The notes under the pieces: generated by a model
The model's database searches: none
What the model saw: only the letters and a program-made list of their open reading frames with translations
Told to the model about the DNA's origin: nothing
Assembly (NCBI GenBank): GCA_007136165.1
Contig: SLHK01000138.1
Location: 1-12,309 of the forward strand
DNA from: Syntrophomonadaceae bacterium
Lineage (GTDB): Bacteria; Bacillota; Dethiobacteria; PWVN01
Length of the DNA stretch: 12,309 bases
Direction of reading: 5' to 3'
Shown here: piece after piece, positions 7,344-12,309 of the stretch
Layout of the letters: the number at the start of each line of letters is the position of its first letter
How positions within the stretch are numbered: position 1 is the first letter of the stretch
Program-made: the position numbers and the translations under genes

Positions 7344-9579
7344 CTATGGAGAGAGGCGGTCTTATCTTTTGGGTGAAGAACTGGAAATACTGAACTATCC
7401 CTTCCGCAGCATCCTGGTGGACTTCATATTGGGCCGGCAGGATGCCCGGGAGGTGGAACGGGCCTTGAAAAAACTCAAAGAAAACTATACTCCGGAGCAC
7501 TTTTACTCCGCCATGGACCTGCTGGAAAGCCACGATAGAAGGCTCATCCTGAATACACTTTCCCAGGGACTGCCCCCGGGCATGCCGACAAAGGAAAAAA
7601 AAGCCGTGGCCAGGGACCGCTTGAAGCTGGCTGTCTTCTGGCAGATGACCTTCCCCGGAGTGCCCTCCATCTATTACGGGGAGGAGGCAGGGCGAGGAGA
7701 GGGCCCGGAAAAACTGCGGGATTACCCCTGGGGGCGGGAAGACGGGGAGCCGGCACCCTTTTTTCGGGAAATGACGGCCCTGCGGAACCACTATGATGTC
7801 CTCAGGACGGGGGAGTGGTTTCCCCTTTACGCCCGGGGGGATATCTACTGCTACGGGCGAAAGATCCAGGGCGGCCAGGACATATTTGGCCAAAAGAAAA
7901 AGGACAATACTGCCGTTATTATTTTAAACCGCAGCCTGGATGAAACCCATTCCCTTGAACTGGACTTAAGCCCCTGGTTTAAGGATAAGGCCGTGGACGT
8001 GCTGGATGATTACCGGGAAATCCCCCTCCAGGAAGGGCGGGCAGCCTTTACCCTGTGGCCCCTGGCGGGGAAGCTCCTGCTTAAAGACCGCTTTGGCCAT
8101 AACCTCTCCCACCGGCGGGAGGGCGGCATCCTGCTGCACCCCACATCCCTGCCGGGACCGGGCGGCATCGGCAGCCTGGGCAAGGAAGCCTTTGCCTTTG
8201 TGGATTTTCTCAAGGAAAGCGGCCAGAGCCTCTGGCAGATTCTGCCCTTAAACCCACCCGGGTACGGCGAGTCTCCCTACCAGTGCTACTCCGCCTTTGC
8301 CGGCAATCACCTCCTGATAGACTTGAGGGAGTTAACAGACGGGGGTTTGCTGCCGGCAGAATCCCTGGCCGGGGCGCCCTCCTTCCCCGCGGGCACCGTG
8401 GATTTTCCGGCTGTCCGGGAATACAAGGAAGGGCTCCTCAGGCAGGCTTTTAAAGCCTTCCGGGAAGAGGAGGGAGGGGCGGCGGAGTACGAGAAATTCC
8501 TCCATGAAAACCGGGAATGGCTGGAGGACTATGCCTTCTTTATGGCCATCAAAGGCCATTTCGGCGGTCGCTCCTGGGTCCACTGGGACGGGGACGCCGC
8601 CCGGCGGGAGGAAGGGGCCTTGAAAGAACTGCGGGAGAAGCTGGCCGGGGAAATCGGCTTCCACCAGTTTCTTCAGTACACCTTTTTCCGCCAGTGGCGT
8701 GAGTTAAAGGGGTATGCCAACAGCCAGGGGATAAAAATAATTGGCGACCTGCCCATTTTTGTGGCCCACGACAGCAGCGACGTCTGGGTAAACCGCCATC
8801 TCTTCGAACTGGATGACGGGGGAAATCCCTCCCGGGTGGCGGGGGTGCCGCCGGATTATTTCAGCGAGACCGGGCAGTTCTGGGGGAACCCCCATTACCG
8901 GTGGCATGAAATGGCTAAGGACGATTACAAATGGTGGCGGGAGCGGTTTGCAACCCTTTCCCGCCTGGTGGACATCATCCGGATTGACCATTTTCGCGGT
9001 TTTGAGGCCTACTGGGACATTCCCGGAGGGGACAAGACGGCAGAGAGGGGCCGCTGGGTCAAGGGGCCGGGGGAGAAGTTTTTCCGGGTAATAAAGAAAT
9101 ACCTGGGAGACATCCCCATCATCGCCGAAGATTTGGGAGTCATTACCCCCGAGGTGGAAGCCCTGAAGGAAAACCTGGGATACCCGGGGATGAAGATCAT
9201 GCAGTTTCTCATAGAAGAAAAGCCGGAGGAGGAATTCCGCCTGCCCCTGGCGGAGAAGGATACCGCCGCCTATACCGGCACCCACGACAACGACACCACT
9301 CTGGGGTGGTACAGGACGAAGTACCAGGGCTTTAAGGACCTTTCAGGCCTGACGGAGGAGGAAGTCTGCTGGTACTTTATCGAGAGGGTTTACCGCAGCA
9401 ATGCCGCCTATGCCATCATACCCCTCCAGGACCTGCTGGCCCTGGACAGCAGCGCCCGCATGAACACTCCCGGCACCGTTGGGGGCAACTGGTCCTGGCG
9501 TTTGCCGCCCGGGAACCTGGACTGCCCCCTGGCCGCCAGGCTGAAAAACCTGGCAGAAACCTACGCCCGCACACAGTAA
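7273..9579 (+). CDS. malQ: 4-alpha-glucanotransferase (MalQ, GH77) fused to a truncated GH13 C-terminal module
   Basis: Residues about 282-768 are a complete amylomaltase domain, which transfers maltodextrin segments between chains. Its motifs are GILLHPTSLPG, GYGESPYQCYSAFAGN, IRIDHFRGF with nucleophile Asp572, IIAEDLGV with acid/base Glu619, and GTHDNDTT with Asp672. Residues about 25-276 are the end of a GH13 barrel plus its C-domain: NYPFRSILVDF, DLLESHDRR (region IV, Asp88) and FPGVPSIYYGEEAG. GH13 regions I-III are absent, so that module should not hydrolyse glucan. Residues 1-24, in a frame different from the family sequence, look spurious. The true start is unknown: ATG 7273 has no Shine-Dalgarno, and other in-frame starts lie inside the GH13 part. 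The position after glgP fits recycling of phosphorylase limit chains. Identification of the GH77 domain is secure; the gene boundary is not. Confidence 0.85.
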   Translation: MNHPILHTIRGTVLRTTRIDTNTNYGERRSYLLGEELEILNYPFRSILVDFILGRQDAREVERALKKLKENYTPEHFYSAMDLLESHDRRLILNTLSQGLPPGMPTKEKKAVARDRLKLAVFWQMTFPGVPSIYYGEEAGRGEGPEKLRDYPWGREDGEPAPFFREMTALRNHYDVLRTGEWFPLYARGDIYCYGRKIQGGQDIFGQKKKDNTAVIILNRSLDETHSLELDLSPWFKDKAVDVLDDYREIPLQEGRAAFTLWPLAGKLLLKDRFGHNLSHRREGGILLHPTSLPGPGGIGSLGKEAFAFVDFLKESGQSLWQILPLNPPGYGESPYQCYSAFAGNHLLIDLRELTDGGLLPAESLAGAPSFPAGTVDFPAVREYKEGLLRQAFKAFREEEGGAAEYEKFLHENREWLEDYAFFMAIKGHFGGRSWVHWDGDAARREEGALKELREKLAGEIGFHQFLQYTFFRQWRELKGYANSQGIKIIGDLPIFVAHDSSDVWVNRHLFELDDGGNPSRVAGVPPDYFSETGQFWGNPHYRWHEMAKDDYKWWRERFATLSRLVDIIRIDHFRGFEAYWDIPGGDKTAERGRWVKGPGEKFFRVIKKYLGDIPIIAEDLGVITPEVEALKENLGYPGMKIMQFLIEEKPEEEFRLPLAEKDTAAYTGTHDNDTTLGWYRTKYQGFKDLSGLTEEEVCWYFIERVYRSNAAYAIIPLQDLLALDSSARMNTPGTVGGNWSWRLPPGNLDCPLAARLKNLAETYARTQ

Positions 9580-9614
9580 GTTAACAATGGGGTCAGGCCT
9601 TTTTGTTAACTTAC
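9576..9614. repeat. Perfect 12-bp palindrome, REP-like element 1
   Basis: GTAAGTTAACAA (9576-9587) is exactly matched by its reverse complement at 9603-9614 around a 15-base loop containing GGGGTCAGGCC. The left arm overlaps the malQ stop codon. There is no T-tract after either arm, so it is not a standard intrinsic terminator, though a stalling or RNA-end-protecting role between convergent genes is possible. The GGGGTCAGGCC loop resembles short repeats linked to REP-associated/IS200-type tyrosine transposases (recollection, not a search result). Confidence 0.6.
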
Positions 9615-9619
9615 CGGGT

Positions 9620-9646
9620 GGGACAAGGGGACAGGTTATTTGTCTC
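9620..9646. repeat. Imperfect palindrome, REP-like element 2
   Basis: GGGACAA (9620-9626) pairs with TTGTCTC (9640-9646), allowing one G-T pair, around a loop containing GGGGACAGG. It lies five bases after the first palindrome and shares its core (ACAA, GGGG, CAGG, TTTGT) despite a different stem. The GGGACAAGGGGACAGG wording resembles IS200/Y1-transposase-associated repeats of Clostridia (recollection). No transposase gene is in the window. Confidence 0.5.
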
Positions 9647-9712
9647 AGGCATGAAAAAAGAGGTGGGAAAGGGACTTTTTTTATACAGGTGGGCGGGGCA
9701 AGGGAGGTGGCC

Positions 9713-10066
9713 TTACCCCTTGGGTTTAAAAATGAGGGCTGCCAGAAAGGCAAAGATGATGGCAGAGGAAATACCGGCGCTGGTTACCTCGAAAATGCCG
9801 GTCAGCACCCCCACCACCCCCGTCCTTTCCGCCTCCGTCAGGGCTCCCGTCACCAGGGCATTCCCAAAACTGCTGATGGGCACCGATGCCCCGGCCCCGG
9901 CAAACTGGATCAAGGGTTCATACAGCCCCAGGGCTCCCAGGACGGCCCCTGCCACCACCAGGGTTACGGTGGTGTGAGCCGGAGTCAACCTCAGCACATC
10001 CAGGAGCAGCTGGCCGATGACGCAGATGGCGCCTCCCACCAGGAAGGCCAGGAGAAATTTTTCCAT
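9713..10066 (-). CDS. spoVAE: Stage V sporulation protein AE (SpoVAE, SpoVAEb type)
   Basis: Small integral membrane protein of 117 aa, of the SpoVAC/SpoVAEb family. It is part of the channel in the spore inner membrane that takes up Ca-dipicolinic acid during sporulation and releases it in germination. Hydrophobic segments lie at about residues 4-25, 33-52 and 88-113, separated by the conserved FAGAGASVPISSFGNALV loop. It resembles SpoVAC in the same operon (FLVGG..C..GQ near the N-terminus), in line with a shared origin. The ATG is fixed by AGAGGAGG six bases upstream and lies 15 bp after the spoVAD stop. It is the last gene of the cluster; no spoVAF or gerA-type gene follows. Confidence 0.93.
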   Translation of the reverse strand: MEKFLLAFLVGGAICVIGQLLLDVLRLTPAHTTVTLVVAGAVLGALGLYEPLIQFAGAGASVPISSFGNALVTGALTEAERTGVVGVLTGIFEVTSAGISSAIIFAFLAALIFKPKG

Positions 10067-10072
10067 AGGAAT

Positions 10073-10080
10073 CCTCCTCT
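10073..10080 (-). promoter_or_regulatory. Ribosome binding site of spoVAE
   Basis: On the minus strand this reads AGAGGAGG, six bases before the ATG at 10066. It lies in the 15-bp gap after spoVAD and fixes the spoVAE start. Confidence 0.8.
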
Positions 10081-10081
10081 C

Positions 10082-11083
10082 TCAACTTTCTATGGCTACG
10101 GCATGGGCGATGCAGGGGATGCTTTCTTTCTGCTGGTAGGACAGGGGGGACAGGAGGGCCCCGGTGGCCACCACCAGGATCCGTTTCAGTTCTCCCCGCT
10201 CCATGCGGTTTAAAAGATGGCCGTAAGCAACGGCGGCTGAACAGCCGCAGCCGCTGGCCCCCGCCTGAACCGGTTGGTTTTCACTGTAGATTAAAATGCC
10301 GCAGTCGGTTAACTTCTCTTCCGGAATTGGGATTCGATGCTCTTTAAAAAGGTCAGCCGCTATTTTAAAGCCCACCCGCCCCAGGTCCCCCGTGGCGATC
10401 AAGTCGTAGTGGTCGGGGCCCACCTGGAGGTCCCGGAAGTGGGCCTGTATAGTGTCCACCGCCGCCGGTGCCATGGCGGCCCCCATATTGAAGGGATCGG
10501 AAAGCCCCATGTCCACAATCCTCCCGATGGTGGCTGCTTTAATTTTCGGACCCTGACCGCCCCGTCCCACCAGGGCGGCACCGGCGGCCGTTGCCGTCCA
10601 TTGGGCCGTGGGCGGTTTTTGGGCGCCGTATTCCGTGGGGTAACGAAACTGTTTTTCCACGGAACCGTTATGACTGGAGGTGGCGGCCAGGGCATTGTCT
10701 GCGGCACCGCTGGTTACCAGGAGGGCGGCCAGGGACAGGCTCTCCATGGAGCTGGAGCAGGCTCCGAAGAGACCCAGGTAGGGCATTCCCAGGGTGCGGG
10801 CGGCGAAACTGCTGCTGATAATTTGGTTTAACAGGTCGCCGCTTAAAAAAAACTGCACGTCTTCCTTCGTCAATCCCGCCTTTTTAATAGCCCTCTCGCA
10901 AGCTTCTTCCAGAAGTTTTTTTTCCGCCTTTTCAAAGCTCTCCTGGCCCAGCCACATATCATCGTGGAGGATGTCGAAGTCTTTTCTTAAAGGCCCCCGG
11001 GCTTCAAAAGGACCCACCGCCACCGCCCGGGAGAGAATGACGGGGCTGGGTTCAAAAAGCCAGGTCTGGTGTCCCTGCCGCAT
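10082..11083 (-). CDS. spoVAD: Stage V sporulation protein AD (SpoVAD)
   Basis: Soluble, membrane-associated dipicolinic-acid-binding component of the SpoVA channel (known role in Bacillus), with a thiolase/ketoacyl-synthase-like fold. It has 333 aa, close to the B. subtilis protein. Family sequence is clear throughout: FLSGDLLNQIISSSFAART, LGLFGACSSSMESL with the thiolase-position Cys109, ATSSHNGSVEKQFRYPTEYG, DPFNMGAAMAPAA, and GASGCGCSAAVAYGHLL near the end. The ATG follows the spoVAC stop with no gap (TAAATG), with a run of seven Gs upstream that may act as a weak ribosome binding site, so translation is probably coupled. Intact, with no broken motif. Identification is very secure. Confidence 0.97.
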   Translation of the reverse strand: MRQGHQTWLFEPSPVILSRAVAVGPFEARGPLRKDFDILHDDMWLGQESFEKAEKKLLEEACERAIKKAGLTKEDVQFFLSGDLLNQIISSSFAARTLGMPYLGLFGACSSSMESLSLAALLVTSGAADNALAATSSHNGSVEKQFRYPTEYGAQKPPTAQWTATAAGAALVGRGGQGPKIKAATIGRIVDMGLSDPFNMGAAMAPAAVDTIQAHFRDLQVGPDHYDLIATGDLGRVGFKIAADLFKEHRIPIPEEKLTDCGILIYSENQPVQAGASGCGCSAAVAYGHLLNRMERGELKRILVVATGALLSPLSYQQKESIPCIAHAVAIES

Positions 11084-11563
11084 TTACATCCCCCCCAATC
11101 CTTCAATGATGAGCCTGAGAATGGCCAGGACGAAGGCAGAAAAAACGCCGTAGGTGATGACGGGCCCCGACAGCTTGAACATGTTACCCCCCACCCCCAG
11201 CACATAGCCTTCGCTGCGGTGTTCCATGGCTGCGGAGGCCATGGTGTTGGCAAAACCCGTGACGGGAACGATGGTACCGGCCCCGGCCCACTGGGCGATG
11301 TGGTCATAAACACCCAACCCCGTCAGAATAACGGCCAGGATGATCATGGAAGCCACCGTGGGGTTGCTGGCGCTGACTTCTGTGAAGTCAAAAAAAGTCA
11401 TGTACATCCACTGGAAGAACTGGCCAACGGTGCAGATAAGCCCCCCCACCAAAAAGGCCTTGAGGCAGTTCATGAGGACCGGCCGCTTCGGCTCCCTGGC
11501 CTGGGCAAAGCTTTGGTACTTTTGCTGGGTTTTGCTGAGCTTTTTTTTCTTTTTGCTGGACAT
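11084..11563 (-). CDS. spoVAC: Stage V sporulation protein AC (SpoVAC)
   Basis: Membrane protein of the Ca-dipicolinic acid channel; B. subtilis SpoVAC has been described as mechanosensitive. With the start chosen here it has 159 aa. A Lys-rich cytoplasmic head (SSKKKKKLSKTQQ) is followed by several hydrophobic segments: LKAFLVGGLICTVGQF, ASMIILAVILTGLGVY and PVITYGVFSAFVLAIL. The signature AQWAGAGTIVPVTGFANTM lies between them. ATG 11563 is preferred over the upstream GTG at 11575, because AAGGTGG (11572-11578) sits eight bases before the ATG and overlaps the GTG itself. First gene of a three-gene operon, divergent from the HD gene. Forespore sigma-G control is expected from the family, but no convincing promoter was identified. 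Confidence 0.95.
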   Translation of the reverse strand: MSSKKKKKLSKTQQKYQSFAQAREPKRPVLMNCLKAFLVGGLICTVGQFFQWMYMTFFDFTEVSASNPTVASMIILAVILTGLGVYDHIAQWAGAGTIVPVTGFANTMASAAMEHRSEGYVLGVGGNMFKLSGPVITYGVFSAFVLAILRLIIEGLGGM

Positions 11564-11571
11564 TTTTATAA

Positions 11572-11578
11572 CCACCTT
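11572..11578 (-). promoter_or_regulatory. Ribosome binding site deciding the spoVAC start
   Basis: AAGGTGG on the minus strand lies eight bases upstream of ATG 11563. The alternative GTG start at 11575 lies within it, so the shorter protein is favoured. Confidence 0.6.
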
Positions 11579-11693
11579 GCTGGGCAGATTCCCTTTTTAA
11601 CCTTCCTTATTTTTTAATAAACATCCCGGTTTAATACATACAAAGGCAAGAGGTTTTTAATTTCCTCTATCTTCTGGTATCATAAGAAGAGGG

Positions 11694-11738
11694 CCTGCCA
11701 AAACCAGGTAAGAGGGGAGACCCCCGCTGGACGGGCAG
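11694..11738 (+). promoter_or_regulatory. Possible structured 5' leader of the HD-domain gene
   Basis: Nested complementary segments lie just upstream of the HD gene. GGGG (11714-11717) and CCCC (11721-11724) form a hairpin with an AGA loop. CCAG (11704-11707) pairs with CTGG (11727-11730) around it. CTGCC (11695-11699) can pair with GGCAG (11734-11738) outside that. This does not match any riboswitch class I can recall. It may be a leader RNA or simply GC-rich sequence, and the promoter was not identified. Confidence 0.25.
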
Positions 11739-11752
11739 TGCCGGAGGATTCC

Positions 11753-11760
11753 AGGAGGTG
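11753..11760 (+). promoter_or_regulatory. Ribosome binding site of the HD-domain gene
   Basis: AGGAGGTG lies four bases before ATG 11765, a near-perfect match to the 16S rRNA 3' end, and fixes the start of a gene whose stop is outside the window. Confidence 0.85.
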
Positions 11761-11764
11761 GCCT

Positions 11765-12309
11765 ATGAAAGACAAGAGGCTGGCATCCCAGCTGGATTTC
11801 ATTCTAGAAATCGATAAACTGAAACAGGTATACCGCCAGACTTACCTGCTGGATTATTCCAGAAAAGAAAACGATGCAGAGCATTCCTGGCACCTGGCCG
11901 TCATGGCCCTGCTGCTGACGGAATACGCCGGGGAGGATTTAGACCTATTAAAGCTCATAAAAATGGTCATCCTCCACGATCTGGTGGAAATTGATGCCGG
12001 GGACAGTTTTTGCTACGACGAAGAGGCCAACTGCGGCAAAGAGGAACGGGAACAAAAGGCGGCGGACAGGATTTTTAGCCTGCTGCCGGCAGACCAGGGA
12101 AAAGAATTTCACCGGCTCTGGGAAGAGTTTGAGGCCAGGGAAAGCCCCGAGGCACGTTTCGCCGCAGCCCTGGACCGGCTGCAGCCCCTCCTTCACAACT
12201 ACCATACCCGGGGGAAATCCTGGCAGGAGCACGGGATTAACCGGGATCAGGTTATCTTAAGGAACAGTCACATGGAGGAAGGGTCCCCGGCTCTCTGGGA
12301 GTACGCCGC
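11765..12309 (+). CDS. HD-domain metal-dependent phosphohydrolase (YfbR-like), 3' end outside window
   Basis: Partial gene: 181 codons from ATG with no stop before the window ends. The protein is of the HD hydrolase group (COG1896, YfbR/HDDC2-like), whose members hydrolyse nucleoside 5'-monophosphates or related phosphates; the substrate here is not predictable. The HD metal site is complete: His40 in ENDAEHSWH, His71-Asp72 in LHDLVEIDAGD, and Asp137 in AALDRLQPLLHN. The C-terminal motif W.EHGI lies near residues 155-160. Most of the family domain is visible and intact. The strong ribosome binding site and about 200 bp of upstream DNA, divergent from spoVAC, suggest its own promoter. No functional link to sporulation or glycogen is evident beyond adjacency. 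Confidence 0.88.
   Translation, partial: MKDKRLASQLDFILEIDKLKQVYRQTYLLDYSRKENDAEHSWHLAVMALLLTEYAGEDLDLLKLIKMVILHDLVEIDAGDSFCYDEEANCGKEEREQKAADRIFSLLPADQGKEFHRLWEEFEARESPEARFAAALDRLQPLLHNYHTRGKSWQEHGINRDQVILRNSHMEEGSPALWEYA

Noticed and set aside
9642..9682. Possible intrinsic terminator: GTCTC/GGGAC stem followed by seven Ts at 9676-9682
   Set aside because: Only a five-pair stem with a G-T pair and a loop of about 24 bases; too weak to call.
9686..9710. G-rich tract (GGG, GGGG, GGG, GG runs) suggesting a G-quadruplex
   Set aside because: The fourth run is only GG and the surrounding DNA is generally G-rich; not above what is expected.
9587..10213. Plus-strand open frames over the spoVAE and spoVAD ends
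   Set aside because: Opposite strand of clear sporulation genes, and their first codons are simply the REP-like palindromes. No coding signature.
11590..11650. Sigma-G-like promoter upstream of spoVAC on the minus strand
   Set aside because: Expected from spoVA regulation elsewhere, but the candidate TGTATG and ATTAAA boxes match poorly and could be chance in an AT-rich patch.
1..12309. CRISPR arrays, tRNA/rRNA genes, phage or defence genes
   Set aside because: None seen; apart from the palindrome pair and the GH13 remnant, the window is filled by ordinary conserved genes.

Overview
The window looks like a chromosomal segment of a GC-rich, endospore-forming, Gram-positive bacterium of the Clostridia (Peptococcaceae, Moorella and Desulfotomaculum-type lineages come to mind, but the species cannot be fixed from sequence alone). 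Three points support this: a spoVA sporulation cluster, a paired GlgC/GlgD ADP-glucose pyrophosphorylase as found in Firmicutes, and strong AGGAGG-type ribosome binding sites.

Bases 1-7100 (+ strand) hold a compact glycogen operon in the order glgB (3' part only), glgC, glgD, glgA, glgP. The genes overlap or lie within about 30 bp of each other: glgB/glgC overlap as ATGA, and glgA/glgP share one base as TAATG. The products cover the whole cycle. GlgC with GlgD makes ADP-glucose, GlgA builds alpha-1,4 chains, GlgB adds alpha-1,6 branches, and GlgP releases glucose-1-phosphate.

Bases 7101-9579 (+ strand) hold the most unusual locus. An intact, full-length 4-alpha-glucanotransferase (MalQ, GH77) domain is joined in frame to the C-terminal third of a GH13 amylase/amylopullulanase-like module. 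Pieces of the GH13 N-terminal half survive just upstream (7110-7343) in another reading frame. The GH13 segments carrying the catalytic nucleophile and acid/base are missing. This reads as a GH13-GH77 fusion gene whose GH13 half has decayed by internal deletions while the GH77 half has stayed intact.

Bases 9580-9712 separate convergent genes. They contain two adjacent palindromes with different stems but the same core, ACAA(T)GGGG(T/A)CAGG...TTTGT, resembling REP-type repeats linked to IS200/Y1 transposases.

Bases 9713-11563 (- strand) are a minimal spoVAC-spoVAD-spoVAE operon, whose products move Ca-dipicolinic acid into the developing spore and out at germination. A roughly 200-bp divergent intergenic region with a possible structured leader follows. 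The window ends inside an HD-domain metal-dependent phosphohydrolase gene (+ strand, from 11765).

Most of the window is conventional metabolism and sporulation. No CRISPR array, tRNA, rRNA, phage gene or new defence system was seen.
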